Source: Acidobacteriota bacterium (GTDB lineage: Bacteria; Acidobacteriota; Terriglobia; Terriglobales; Acidobacteriaceae). Taken from it: DNA of 34,840 nucleotides. The DNA lies in assembly GCA_021781795.1 (NCBI GenBank), contig JAJXWA010000024.1, forward strand, positions 1 to 34,840. The letters are read 5' to 3'. Of this stretch, positions 8,437 to 17,520 are shown piece after piece (position 1 is the first letter of the stretch; every line of letters starts with the position of its first letter). The notes beneath the pieces were generated by a model that did not search any database, was not told where the DNA came from, and was given only the letters and a program-made list of their open reading frames with translations. The position numbers were made by a program, and so were the translations under genes.

Positions 8437-9279
8437 TCATGCTTCAGCCGGGATGCGATAGATCCGGGCGCACGTGCCGCCGAAGACATTCTCGCGTTCG
8501 GCTGGCGTGAGGCGAGCGAAAAAGTCCTTCACGATGCCCATGACCGACGCATAGCTGCCACTGAGCAGGCACACCGGCCAGTCAGAGCCAATCATCAGCC
8601 GCTCCGGACCAAAGGCCTCCAGAACCACTTCAAGATAGGGTATGAAATCGCGCGGCGCCCAAGCGTTCCAGCGCGCCTCCGTCACCATGCCGGAAAGCTT
8701 GCAGGCCACATTGGGACAGCGCGCTAGTTCACGAATGTCGCGCGTCCATGGTTCCAGCAGACCATCAGCAATGACAGGCTTGGCGATATGATCGAGCACA
8801 AACTGCTGCGCCGGGAACTCGCGCACGAGCTGGGCGGCCGCTGGCAGGTGGCGCGGGTAAATGAGGACGTCATACACAAGCCCAAACTGCGCCAATTGCG
8901 CGATGCCGCGGCGAAATTCCGGGCGCAGCATGAAGGCGTCGTCCGGCTCGTCCTGCAAGACATGGCGCACGCCTACTAGTTTCGGGTTGGAAGCAAGTCC
9001 TTCGAGCTCTGCCGTCACTCCCGCAGAGCAAAGATCGACCCAGCCGACCACGCCGCGAATCGAAGGATGCGCGGCCGCGAGGCCAAGCAACCAGCGTGTC
9101 TCTTCCAGGCTTTGCCGCGCCTGCACGGCGATTGAGCCGTCAAAGCCCTGGTCGCGCAGCAACGGGTCCAGGTCCGTGGGCAGATAGTTGCGCTTCAGCA
9201 CGCCCATGGCGGATGTCATCCATGTGTGCTCGGCGGCGTTGTACTGCCAGAAGTGCTGATGCGCATCGAGGCAAATCAT
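8437..9279 (-). CDS. COG3618 amidohydrolase (fuconolactonase / rhamnonolactonase-like)
   Basis: 280 residues from the ATG at 9279, preferred over the longer frame because GGGAG sits just before it and the protein then opens with the typical MICLDAHQHFWQY. HQH supplies the usual HxH metal ligands. Further conserved points are FVLDHIAKP, NVACKLSGMVTEA and LMIGSDWPVCLLSG, where the Asp is the expected late active-site residue. The family hydrolyses sugar lactones such as L-fucono-1,5-lactone or related small substrates. No fucose or rhamnose pathway gene lies nearby, so the substrate is open. The gene is divergent from the permease gene, with a 194-base shared upstream region. Confidence 0.87.
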   Translation of the reverse strand: MICLDAHQHFWQYNAAEHTWMTSAMGVLKRNYLPTDLDPLLRDQGFDGSIAVQARQSLEETRWLLGLAAAHPSIRGVVGWVDLCSAGVTAELEGLASNPKLVGVRHVLQDEPDDAFMLRPEFRRGIAQLAQFGLVYDVLIYPRHLPAAAQLVREFPAQQFVLDHIAKPVIADGLLEPWTRDIRELARCPNVACKLSGMVTEARWNAWAPRDFIPYLEVVLEAFGPERLMIGSDWPVCLLSGSYASVMGIVKDFFARLTPAERENVFGGTCARIYRIPAEA

Positions 9280-9473
9280 CTTGCTCCCGATTCTCGCAGG
9301 CCGCCCGAGGGCACGCAACTGGTGCCTTGGAGGGGAATCATCCTCTGCCGCACAGATGCGCGGGACAGACACACTATGATGAAGAGCAGGGACATTGCGG
9401 GCTGGTCTGCACGGCGATGCAGACTTTTTCGCAGCCCCGGAAGATGCCGGCGCATCCTACAAGACAGACACGC

Positions 9474-10748
9474 ATGAATCCCGTCGAACAGGCCCGTCAA
9501 CACGCTTTTCAACAGACGCTGCTGAGCGCGCGGCGCACCATGCTGCTGAGCGAGATTGTGAAGCTGGCCGTGGACAGCTTCAGGGCCAGCAAACTGCGCT
9601 TTGCGCTGACGGCCCTGGGTATGGTCATCGGCACTGCGTCCGTGATTCTTGTGGTGACGATTGGCCTCACGGGCAAGCGGTTCATCCTTGAAGAAATCCA
9701 GAAGATCGGCACCAACATGATCGAGGTCGAGTACTCCGGCGGAGGAGCCACTGGCGCCGAAAACGTGCTCTACAACGACTACCTGACGCGCGAAGATGAG
9801 ACCGCGGTCATCAACCGTGTGCCCAGCGTTCTGTACTCGTCGCCCATGCTGGAAATGCACGACCGCATCAGCTTTGGTGGCGGCGTGGTCAAAGACACGC
9901 TGGTGCTGGGCGTGACACCGGAATACAAGGACGTCCGCAACCTGATTGTGCTTTCCGGCCGCTTCTTCGACGATCAGGATGAAACCGAGCACATCAAATG
10001 CGCGGTGGTTACAGAGCCATTCGCTCGCGAGATGTTCGGCAGCTCCGGCGAGGCCATCGGACGCACATTTTCGATCAGCCGGATTCCTTTCACGATTATC
10101 GGCACCTTTAAAGAGAGCGTGGACACCTTCGGGCAATCGGAGATCTCTGATCAGACAATCCTGATTCCCTACTCTGTCGCTCGCTACTTCACAGGCACGG
10201 ACAATGTGAAGCAGATCTTCTTCTCCATCCGTAACATGGACCAGGTGCCCGATGCGTCGAAGGAGATTCAGCGCGTCATCGCCTCTCGCCACAAGACCAA
10301 TTCCGTGTACACCGTCTTCAACATGACAGAGTTGCTGACCACGGCCAACTCCATCTCCAACATCCTCACGGCTGTGCTGGTGATGGTGGCGGCGGTGACA
10401 CTGGCTGTGGGCGGCGTGGGCATCATGAATATCATGCTGGCCAACGTGCGCTCCCGCATCCGCGAAATTGGCATCCGCAAGGCGCTGGGCGCCACCTACC
10501 GCGAAATCAAGCTGCAGTTCCTGGCCGAAGCCGTCATCATCTCGCTCGCCGGCGGTGTCATTGGCATCCTCGTTGGTCTGGCAGTGCCTCTGTCTGTCCG
10601 CTTCTTTACGGACTACCCGCTGCCCATCTCACCTTGGTCGGTCATTATTGCACTGGCTGCGGCTACGCTGGTGGGCGTGCTGTTCGGAACGGTTCCGGCC
10701 ACCCGGGCCGCACAACTGGATCCCGTAGAATCTCTGAAGTATGAGTAA
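9474..10748 (+). CDS. MacB/FtsX-type ABC transporter permease
   Basis: 424 residues from the ATG at 9474; the frame is open upstream but that part overlaps the divergent amidohydrolase gene. A membrane segment at about 35-60 (ALTALGMVIGTASVILVVT) precedes a large periplasmic MacB-PCD-type domain (about 65-285). A C-terminal FtsX domain with three membrane segments follows (ILTAVLVMVAAVTLAVGGVG, then SRIREIGIRKALGATYREI, the coupling-helix region). MacB-type machines move substrates in the periplasm by mechanotransmission rather than across the membrane. No ATPase or membrane-fusion gene is adjacent, so the partner must be elsewhere. A second in-frame ATG at 9540 is possible. The stop overlaps the next small gene by 8 bases. 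Confidence 0.88.
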   Translation: MNPVEQARQHAFQQTLLSARRTMLLSEIVKLAVDSFRASKLRFALTALGMVIGTASVILVVTIGLTGKRFILEEIQKIGTNMIEVEYSGGGATGAENVLYNDYLTREDETAVINRVPSVLYSSPMLEMHDRISFGGGVVKDTLVLGVTPEYKDVRNLIVLSGRFFDDQDETEHIKCAVVTEPFAREMFGSSGEAIGRTFSISRIPFTIIGTFKESVDTFGQSEISDQTILIPYSVARYFTGTDNVKQIFFSIRNMDQVPDASKEIQRVIASRHKTNSVYTVFNMTELLTTANSISNILTAVLVMVAAVTLAVGGVGIMNIMLANVRSRIREIGIRKALGATYREIKLQFLAEAVIISLAGGVIGILVGLAVPLSVRFFTDYPLPISPWSVIIALAAATLVGVLFGTVPATRAAQLDPVESLKYE

Positions 10749-10902
10749 GCCAGTTGCCCCCGACTCAACCGAGGATGCCGGACACGAGCCTCCTGGCAAA
10801 GGCCCCAACCTGGTGCTGTTGTACAGCCTGCTTGGGCTGGCGATGGTAGCAGCTTTGGCGATTGCGGCCCTGATCGTGCTGCCCTTCTACCACCGTCGAT
10901 AG
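10741..10902 (+). CDS. 53-residue single-pass membrane protein
   Basis: The ATG at 10741 overlaps the last 8 bases of the permease gene (ATGAGTAA), the geometry of translational coupling. The product starts MSKPVAPDSTEDAG, has a charged/Pro N-terminal half, then one strong hydrophobic helix (LVLLYSLLGLAMVAALAIAA region, about residues 24-47), and ends FYHRR. The basic end and acidic start suggest a defined orientation. I do not recognise a family. The overlap suggests it is made in step with the permease and may be a small subunit or regulator of it; that is inference. It ends 11 bases from the convergent Trm112-like gene. Confidence 0.6.
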   Translation: MSKPVAPDSTEDAGHEPPGKGPNLVLLYSLLGLAMVAALAIAALIVLPFYHRR

Positions 10903-10913
10903 CAAATGCACGA

Positions 10914-11111
10914 CTACGAAGGATTTGGTTCTTCGCCGAGTTTGCGCTCTGCAATTAAAACCGGGATGCCATCTTCCACCGGATAGACGCTGCCGCAGCG
11001 ATCGCACGTGACGCGGCCTGTATCTTCCCGGAGGCTTCCGTGACAGGCCGGGCACACGAGGAGATCGGCCCACGCCTGGAGCGCTGGCGTCTTTTCACGT
11101 TGGGTGGTCAT
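10914..11111 (-). CDS. Trm112-family zinc-ribbon protein
   Basis: 65 residues from the ATG at 11111. The sequence WADLLVCPACHGSLREDTG, then VTCDRCGSVYPVEDGIPVLI, shows two CxxC pairs with the hydrophobic core and the terminal GIPVLI typical of Trm112/YcaR-like proteins. In other organisms Trm112 activates several methyltransferases. In bacteria its partners are less clear, although linkage to lipid and LPS genes is common. It follows plsX by 10 bases in the same orientation, so it is probably the last gene of the yceD-rpmF-plsX operon. Confidence 0.88.
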   Translation of the reverse strand: MTTQREKTPALQAWADLLVCPACHGSLREDTGRVTCDRCGSVYPVEDGIPVLIAERKLGEEPNPS

Positions 11112-11121
11112 GCGTGTATCG

Positions 11122-12189
11122 CTACTGGATGGTTGAGTCGGAACCAGTTGTCCCGCGCTCGCCCTTCTGGCGTTCGGTCTTCTGGGGCTCGCGCTTGGCA
11201 AACTCGGCTTCAATGCGGTCGTTCGTGCCCGCTTTGGCAAACTCCTGCGCGACGCGAATGCCGTTGTAAATCGCCACGTCGTTCGATGAGCCGTGGCCGA
11301 TGATGCAGACACCGCGTACGCCCAGCAGCTGCGCACCTCCGTATTCCGTATAGTCGAGGCGGCGGCGGAAATCGTTGAACGCGCGGCGCGAGAGCAGCGC
11401 GCCCACCTGGGCCGTCACCGTGCGCGTCAGCGACTCGCGCAGCACGTCGCGCACAAAGCGGCCAATGCCTTCGCTGGTCTTGAGTGCGACGTTGCCGACG
11501 AATCCATCGCAGACGATCACGTCTGCATTGCCGTTGAAGATGTCGCGTCCCTCCACGTTGCCGATAAAGTGGATCGGCAGCGCCTTCAGCAGCGGAAAGG
11601 CCTCGCGCGTGAGGTCGTTGCCCTTGGTCTCTTCTTCGCCGATGGAAAGCAGTCCGACGCGGGGCTGGCGAATCTTAAGCACGCTGCGCGCGTACATCTC
11701 GCCCATCACGGCAAACTGCTCAAGGTTGTGCGCCTTGCAGTCCACGTTGGCGCCCACGTCGAGCAGCACGCATGGATTGCCTTTGGAGGTCGGCATAGGC
11801 GTCGCCAGCGCGGGACGGTCCACGCCCGGCATGGCGCCCAGCACCATCTTGGCCGTGGCCATCGCGGCGCCGGTGTTGCCTGCGGTCACAAACCCAGAGA
11901 CCTTGCGCTCGCGCACCAGCTTCAGCCCAACACGCATTGAGCTGTCGCGCTTGGTGCGCACGGCGTTTGCAGCCTTCTCGCCCATCCCAATCCGCTCAGA
12001 GGCGTGATGGATGACGATGGGCAGGTCCTCGTTTTCGAGGTGTTCGTCGAGCAGGTCGCGCAGCTCCGGCTCAGGGCCGATGAGATGCACCCGCACCGGG
12101 AGCTGACGGCAAGCGAGAATCGCCCCCCGAATCTCCGGCTCGGGAGCCTTATCGGAACCGACTGCGTCCAGCGCGATGTCGATGAGCAT
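11122..12189 (-). CDS. plsX: Phosphate acyltransferase PlsX
   Basis: 355 residues, normal length. It opens with the family's [19 protein letters not shown] and carries [58 protein letters not shown] and [15 protein letters not shown], all classic PlsX blocks. The enzyme turns acyl-ACP and phosphate into acyl-phosphate, which PlsY uses to acylate glycerol-3-phosphate; it is a peripheral membrane protein. The C-terminal tail (about 330-355) is charged and low in complexity. It lies 11 bases after rpmF, the standard gene order that links membrane lipid synthesis to ribosome production. Confidence 0.98.
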   Translation of the reverse strand: MLIDIALDAVGSDKAPEPEIRGAILACRQLPVRVHLIGPEPELRDLLDEHLENEDLPIVIHHASERIGMGEKAANAVRTKRDSSMRVGLKLVRERKVSGFVTAGNTGAAMATAKMVLGAMPGVDRPALATPMPTSKGNPCVLLDVGANVDCKAHNLEQFAVMGEMYARSVLKIRQPRVGLLSIGEEETKGNDLTREAFPLLKALPIHFIGNVEGRDIFNGNADVIVCDGFVGNVALKTSEGIGRFVRDVLRESLTRTVTAQVGALLSRRAFNDFRRRLDYTEYGGAQLLGVRGVCIIGHGSSNDVAIYNGIRVAQEFAKAGTNDRIEAEFAKREPQKTERQKGERGTTGSDSTIQ

Positions 12190-12200
12190 GAGCGCCCGCT

Positions 12201-12389
12201 TTACTTAACGGCTTCCTTGGTCTCGAGGACGGTGCGGCCCTTGTAGTCGCCGCACTTGGGGCAGGCGCGATGGGGCAGCTTCTTCTCGTGGCAGCTTGGG
12301 CACTCAGAAAGGCCGCTGGCGGTCAGAAAGTCGTGGGCGCGGCGATTGGCGGTGCGGCGCGCGGAGTGGCGCCTTTTCGGATTCGGCAT
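12201..12389 (-). CDS. rpmF: Large-subunit ribosomal protein bL32
   Basis: 62 residues from the ATG at 12389, chosen because it yields the canonical start [19 protein letters not shown] and is preceded by AAAGGA at about 9 bases. Two CxxC pairs (ECPSCHEKK and [11 protein letters not shown]) form the zinc site of the Zn-binding L32 variant. The protein is a component of the 50S subunit. It lies between yceD and plsX in the conserved operon. Confidence 0.98.
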   Translation of the reverse strand: MPNPKRRHSARRTANRRAHDFLTASGLSECPSCHEKKLPHRACPKCGDYKGRTVLETKEAVK

Positions 12390-12432
12390 GATGCAATTCC
12401 TTTCGTATCCCAGCCCGATCTCCTTCCGGATC

Positions 12433-12450
12433 AGGACCATACGTGGTCCT
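12433..12450 (-). promoter_or_regulatory. 7-bp hairpin in the yceD-rpmF intergenic leader
   Basis: AGGACCA and TGGTCCT pair perfectly around a four-base loop, giving an 18-base hairpin between the yceD stop and the rpmF start, about 44 bases before the rpmF ATG. No T-run follows. It could be an mRNA processing site or a stability element that sets L32 levels relative to YceD. The stem is certain; the function is a guess. Confidence 0.4.
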
Positions 12451-12496
12451 CACTGCCGGTCGGCGCGTTCGGGACACCCAAAATCTCGGGGGTCGT

Positions 12497-13048
12497 TCAG
12501 GATTTGATCCGGCTGCGAAGCCCTGACAGCGCCTCCCAGCGGGGGTCGCTCGGACCCTCTTCGCAGGTGCACGCCTCCAGGTTGCGGTTCTTTCCGCAGC
12601 GCGGGCAAAGCCCTTTGCAGTCCGGCTTGCACAGCGTTCTGGCCGGCAGAGACAAAAGCACCTGCTCGCGCAGCACATCCTCAAGCAAAAGACTGTCTCC
12701 TTGATAATAACCGATTTCCGTCTCCTGCGCCGAGATGGAGCGCTCGGAGGAACCGGCATCCGCTCCCAACGGGCGAAAGATCAGGTCGTAGTCGGCCGAG
12801 ACGGGGATTGTGACCGGTTCCAGGCAGCGGGCGCAGGGAGAGGAAAAGTTGCCGGCGTAGCTGCCCTTCAGACGGATGTCGGCAACAATCTCGCGGGGTC
12901 CGCGATGCTCGTGGATGACCTCGGCCCGGCCCGAGGCCGCCAGCGGGCCCTCCTGCTCGGCTTCTTCGCCAAAGTCAATCCCGCCCGGCGCGAGTTGCAC
13001 GTCGAACTCCACCGGCTCTTTCTCCAGATCGCTGACCGTGAATTCCAT
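12497..13048 (-). CDS. yceD: YceD/DUF177 family protein (23S rRNA accumulation)
   Basis: 183 residues from the ATG at 13048 (MEFTVSDLEKEPVEF); the frame runs further upstream, but the family normally begins here. The middle has the conserved CARCLEPV motif. The C-terminal quarter has LPARTLCKPDCKGLCPRCG and then a Cys pair, the hallmark cysteine cluster. In E. coli YceD is needed for normal 23S rRNA accumulation. The position immediately upstream of rpmF and plsX is the classic context. A GTAGG-like site is present, but its spacing is poor. Confidence 0.93.
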   Translation of the reverse strand: MEFTVSDLEKEPVEFDVQLAPGGIDFGEEAEQEGPLAASGRAEVIHEHRGPREIVADIRLKGSYAGNFSSPCARCLEPVTIPVSADYDLIFRPLGADAGSSERSISAQETEIGYYQGDSLLLEDVLREQVLLSLPARTLCKPDCKGLCPRCGKNRNLEACTCEEGPSDPRWEALSGLRSRIKS

Positions 13049-13205
13049 AGGTATGAGCCTACCGCAAATCCCGGCTCTTGCGCACCGAAGCGGATCGGTG
13101 CGTCCCGCCACAGTAGTCCATCGCTCCGTCACGATAGACTCTCAGTGCGTTCGGTGCGGTTTTCAAGGAGTTCCCGCGCGCCGTCCAGCTTCCGGAGAAC
13201 GATTC

Positions 13206-14561
13206 ATGTCCATCAAGACCATCATCGAGCCCTTTCGCATCAAGAGCGTGGAGCCCATCCGCTGGACGACCCGCGCCGAGCGGGAGGCCCTGCTCAAAGC
13301 CGCTCACCATAATCTCTTTCTTCTGCCAGCCGACGACGTGCTGATTGACCTCCTGACCGACTCAGGCACCGGCGCCATGTCCACGCACCAGTGGGCTGCC
13401 ATTATGGAAGGCGACGAGAGCTACGCCGGGAGCCGCAGCTTTGATCGGTTTCGGCGCTCGGTGCAGGATATCTGCGGCTACAAGCATGTGATTCCGACAC
13501 ACCAGGGCCGGGCGGCCGAGCGCATCCTCTTCAACGTGGCGTGCAAAAAGGGCGACCTCGTGCCCAACAATACCCACTTCGATACCACACGCGCCAATGT
13601 GGAGTTCGTGGGCGCAGAAGCCGTCGATCTGGTGATTCCCGAGGGCCGGCAACCCGCTCTGCAGCATCCCTTCAAGGGCAACATGGACGTGGCCGCGCTA
13701 GAGGCGCTGATAGGGCGCGCAGGACGCGAGCGCATTCCGCTCGTTATGCTCACCGTGACCAATAACTCCGGCGGCGGCCAACCCGTCTCGATGGAGAACG
13801 CGCGGCAGGTAAGCGCGGTTTGCAAGCGGCACGGCATCCCTCTCTACTTCGACGCCTGCCGCTTCGCTGAGAATGCGTGGTTCATCAAGCTGCGCGAGCC
13901 GGGCTACGCGGACAAGTCGCCAAAGGCCATTGCGCAGGAGATGTTCGCGCTGGGCGACGGATGCACGATGTCTGCCAAGAAGGACGGCATGGCGAATATC
14001 GGCGGATTCCTCTGCACCAACGATGATCTGCTCGCCCAGCAGGAAAAGGACCTGCTCATCCTGACGGAGGGCTATCCAACCTACGGTGGATTGGCAGGTC
14101 GCGACCTTGAGGCGATCGCCGTCGGCCTGCAGGAGGCTCTCGAAGAGGACTATCTGCGCTATCGCATCGCCTCCACGGGTTATCTTGGCCAGCACATCGC
14201 CGCGGCTGGCGTGCCGATTGTCCAGCCTCCCGGCGGACACGCCATTTACATCGACGCGCGGGCCTTTCTGCCACACGTTCCGCCGCACCAGTTCCCCGGC
14301 GTGGCCCTGGCTGCGGAGCTCTACCTCGAAGGCGGCGTGCGCTCGGTGGAGATTGGCACACTGATGTTTGCCGCGGCAGCGCAAATGGACCTGGTGCGTC
14401 TGGCCATTCCGCGCCGCGTCTACACGCAGAGCCATATCGACTACCTGGTGGAAGTCATCCTGGAGGTCTGGAAGAAACGAGACTCTCTGCGCGGGTTGAA
14501 GCTCACGCATGAGGCTCCGTTCCTACGCCATTTCACTGCGCACCTGGAGCCGATTCCCTGA
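13206..14561 (+). CDS. tnaA: Tryptophanase-type PLP beta-eliminating lyase
   Basis: 451 residues, start ATG 13206 with GGAG upstream. It belongs to the tryptophanase/tyrosine phenol-lyase family: PFRIKSVEPI, DLLTDSGTGAMS, GDESYAGS (Tyr73), THQGRAAE (Arg102) and the PLP lysine in MSAKKDGMANIGG (Lys258/259). Substrate-specificity points favour tryptophan. Asp126 in HFDTTRAN matches the tryptophanase Asp rather than the tyrosine phenol-lyase Thr. GVRSVEIG lacks the Arg of the TPL motif SMERG. His442 in LRHFTA replaces the TPL Phe. The expected products are indole, pyruvate and ammonia. No TnaC-like leader peptide (short ORF with Trp) or TnaB permease is seen. The exact substrate is untested. Confidence 0.88.
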   Translation: MSIKTIIEPFRIKSVEPIRWTTRAEREALLKAAHHNLFLLPADDVLIDLLTDSGTGAMSTHQWAAIMEGDESYAGSRSFDRFRRSVQDICGYKHVIPTHQGRAAERILFNVACKKGDLVPNNTHFDTTRANVEFVGAEAVDLVIPEGRQPALQHPFKGNMDVAALEALIGRAGRERIPLVMLTVTNNSGGGQPVSMENARQVSAVCKRHGIPLYFDACRFAENAWFIKLREPGYADKSPKAIAQEMFALGDGCTMSAKKDGMANIGGFLCTNDDLLAQQEKDLLILTEGYPTYGGLAGRDLEAIAVGLQEALEEDYLRYRIASTGYLGQHIAAAGVPIVQPPGGHAIYIDARAFLPHVPPHQFPGVALAAELYLEGGVRSVEIGTLMFAAAAQMDLVRLAIPRRVYTQSHIDYLVEVILEVWKKRDSLRGLKLTHEAPFLRHFTAHLEPIP

Positions 14562-14574
14562 ACGGATTGGCTAA

Positions 14575-14590
14575 TGTGATCCAGCTCACA
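14575..14590. promoter_or_regulatory. Perfect CRP-like palindrome upstream of the TauE/SafE gene
   Basis: TGTGATCCAGCTCACA carries both ideal CRP/Vfr half-sites (TGTGA and TCACA) at the correct six-base spacing. It starts 14 bases after the tryptophanase stop and ends 138 bases before the TauE/SafE start, inside the only sizeable gap of this plus-strand block. A CRP/FNR-family regulator could act here on the exporter pair. No regulator gene of that family is in the window. Confidence 0.55.
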
Positions 14591-14728
14591 TCGTGCTCAT
14601 TCCTGAATTGAAGACAACCGGGCTCCGGTTTCAGGCATCATGGTGGGAGCGGGCTTTTTTCGCGAACCATTCCGCGCAGCACTTCGACTCACACACGCGA
14701 TTCAGGAAAGGCGGCCAGGAAAAACTGG

Positions 14729-15568
14729 ATGACTGCGCTTACGTTCACACTGGTCGTCAGCACCATTTCAGCACTTGCAGGTTTTCTGGGAGCATTAACG
14801 GGCCTTGGCGGCGGCGTCATCGTGGTGCCGGTGCTGACCTTGGCGCTGGGCGTCGATATCAAGTACGCCATCGGCGCCTCTCTCGTTTCGGTGATCGCCA
14901 CCTCGTCCGGCGCGGCCGCAGCCTACGTCAAAGAAGGCTATTCGAACATCCGCATCGGAATGGTGCTTGAAATCGCCACCACGATCGGGGCCGTCGTCGG
15001 GGCATATCTTGCCGGATTCACCAGCACGCACATCATCGCCATCATCTTCGGCCTTGTGCTGATGCAGTCGGCATATCAATCTCTCCGAAGCTGGAATGGA
15101 ACCGCCGACAATCTGGTGGACTCCGACAAGCTGGCGCGCTGGCTGCGCCTGGGGAGCAATTTTCCTGTTGGTGGCAAACGGCAGGAGTACGGCGTGCAGA
15201 ACGTTCCCACCGGCTTCGGGCTCATGTTCGGCGCGGGCGCACTTTCAGGGCTGCTCGGGATCGGATCGGGCGCAGTCAAGGTGATTGCGATGGACCGCGC
15301 GATGAAAATTCCTTTCAAAGTCTCCGCCACCACCAGCAACTTTATGATCGGCGTCACCGCCGCGGCCAGCGCGGGGGTTTATCTCAGCCGCGGTTACATT
15401 GACCCACACGTGGCAATGCCGGTGATGCTCGGCGTGCTGGCGGGCGCATTTCTGGGAACACGGGTGCTTGTTCATGCTCCCGTGCGCATATTGCGTATCA
15501 TCTTTGGGCTGGTGATCGCAGTGCTGGCGATCGAGATGATTGTCAACGGCATCATGGGGAAGGTGTAG
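14729..15568 (+). CDS. TauE/SafE family sulfite/organosulfur exporter
   Basis: 279 residues with about eight hydrophobic segments in two inverted halves. The N-terminal repeat has GFLGALTGLGGGVIVVPVL and the second half has GALSGLLGIGSGAVKVIAM, the paired Gly-rich signatures of TauE/SafE (DUF81) transporters. A polar loop of about 45 residues (about 125-170) separates the halves. Family members export sulfite, sulfoacetate or similar anions, but many are uncharacterised and the substrate here is unknown. AGGA lies 9 bases before the ATG. The DUF1634 gene follows after 5 bases, a very common pairing. Confidence 0.93.
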   Translation: MTALTFTLVVSTISALAGFLGALTGLGGGVIVVPVLTLALGVDIKYAIGASLVSVIATSSGAAAAYVKEGYSNIRIGMVLEIATTIGAVVGAYLAGFTSTHIIAIIFGLVLMQSAYQSLRSWNGTADNLVDSDKLARWLRLGSNFPVGGKRQEYGVQNVPTGFGLMFGAGALSGLLGIGSGAVKVIAMDRAMKIPFKVSATTSNFMIGVTAAASAGVYLSRGYIDPHVAMPVMLGVLAGAFLGTRVLVHAPVRILRIIFGLVIAVLAIEMIVNGIMGKV

Positions 15569-15573
15569 GGCCT

Positions 15574-15939
15574 ATGGACGATACGCGCCTGGAGAGTTTC
15601 ATCGGCAACCTGCTGCGCGCAGGCGTGCTGCTGGCTGCGGCCGTGGTGCTGGCGGGTGGCTTGTTTTATCTGGTGCAGCACCATGCCGACCCTGTCGCAT
15701 ACCGCCATTTCGCTTTGGAAGAGGAGCAGCTTCGTTCGCTCAGTGGGATCGGTCTGCTGGCCCTGCACGGCAGCAGCGTCGGGTTGATTCAACTGGGCCT
15801 GGTGCTGCTGATCGCCACGCCGGTGGCGCGCGTCGTGATGGCGGCCGTGGGATTCTTCCTCGAGCACGACCGTCTCTATGTGATCATCAGCCTGATTGTG
15901 CTGACAGTGCTGCTTTTCAGCCTGCTCGACGGCCACTGA
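15574..15939 (+). CDS. DUF1634 membrane protein
   Basis: 121 residues with three membrane segments (about 11-33, 65-90 and 97-118) and the DUF1634 pattern LLRAGVLLAAAVVLAGGLFYL ... GLLALHGSSVGLIQLGLVLLIATPVARVV. It starts 5 bases after the TauE/SafE gene with an AGGG site. The tight linkage seen here and commonly elsewhere suggests an accessory subunit of the exporter. It ends 13 bases from the convergent kdsC gene, with no terminator between them. Confidence 0.9.
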   Translation: MDDTRLESFIGNLLRAGVLLAAAVVLAGGLFYLVQHHADPVAYRHFALEEEQLRSLSGIGLLALHGSSVGLIQLGLVLLIATPVARVVMAAVGFFLEHDRLYVIISLIVLTVLLFSLLDGH

Positions 15940-15952
15940 AGCGGCTTGAATT

Positions 15953-16849
<897 letters not shown>

Positions 16850-17050
16850 GCGCGCCGAACAGGACTGGCTGGAGTTTTTTATCGTGCAATCGCTATAGCC
16901 ACGTTGTACCATTCGACGCGGGGTTCGAGAGTTGTGTTCCGATGCAACGAAATGGAGCGCGGCTCAGTGGACCTTGAAGCTGTTTTTACGGAATCAGCGC
17001 CCATGCGGCACGGTACCGATTGCACCCTGCGCATAGAGAAGGAGGAACGC

Positions 17051-17302
17051 ATGCATCTCCTTTGGTGGATTCTTGTGGGCCTGATCGCCGGCTGGGCGAC
17101 GGGCAAAATCATGCAAGGCGGCGGCTACGGATTCTTTGCCGACGTCGCTCTGGGCATCGTAGGCGCGCTGGTCGGCGGCTTTCTTGCCCGCATGCTTGGC
17201 CTCGCTGGATCGGGAGGAATGATCTACACGATCCTGATTGCCCTCGGCGGATCGGTTCTCGTGGTCTTCCTCTTCCGGCTGGTGACAAAGAAAAAGGGCT
17301 GA
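17051..17302 (+). CDS. GlsB/YeaQ/YmgE family small membrane protein
   Basis: 83 residues from the ATG at 17051, backed by a strong GGAGG 5 bases upstream. Three hydrophobic segments (LLWWILVGLIAGWATG, DVALGIVGALVGGFLARMLG, MIYTILIALGGSVLVVFLF) and the Gly-rich pattern match the transglycosylase-associated GlsB/YeaQ family. Such proteins are often stress-induced, but their activity is not established. The C-terminus is basic (VTKKKG). It is followed by a 249-base gap that holds the XRE regulator's upstream region. Confidence 0.92.
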   Translation: MHLLWWILVGLIAGWATGKIMQGGGYGFFADVALGIVGALVGGFLARMLGLAGSGGMIYTILIALGGSVLVVFLFRLVTKKKG

Positions 17303-17501
17303 CCGAGTTTTCACAACTGATCGAATCGCAGGTCCGTGAAAGCTTGCGACCGCGCCGTTCATCTTTTGATGCGCTCGCTGGTCTTTTGTCTTCCTGCTCG
17401 CAGGCGCGCGGTGGATCTGTGACCAGAATTTAATCGCGCCGCCATATTTTCCTGTTGCAATTGCGCGTTCGGCATGTTAACGATTAAGTCAATATCTTAC
17501 T

Positions 17502-17520
17502 GGTAGCTACCCGCCGGGTA
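17502..17520. promoter_or_regulatory. Composite palindromic operator candidate before the XRE gene
   Basis: GGTAGCTACCCGCCGGGTA contains two overlapping perfect inverted repeats: GGTAGCTACC (17502-17511) and TACCCG-C-CGGGTA (17508-17520). Three TACC/GGTA half-sites are thus arrayed in 19 bases. It ends 31 bases before the XRE start codon, where an autorepressor would cover the promoter or early transcript. The repeats are seen directly; binding is inferred. Confidence 0.5.

Noticed and set aside
13206..14561. Tyrosine phenol-lyase as the identity of the PLP lyase
   Set aside because: The positions that bind the phenol in TPL (Thr124, the Arg of SMERG, Phe448) are Asp, non-Arg and His here, as in tryptophanase.
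14616..14630. AACCGGGCTCCGGTT hairpin as terminator of the tryptophanase gene
   Set aside because: The stem is only five base pairs and no T-run follows at once.
16850..17050. An N-terminal extension of the YeaQ-like protein from 16904
   Set aside because: The strong GGAGG directly before 17051 and the family start there; the extension has no similarity to the family.
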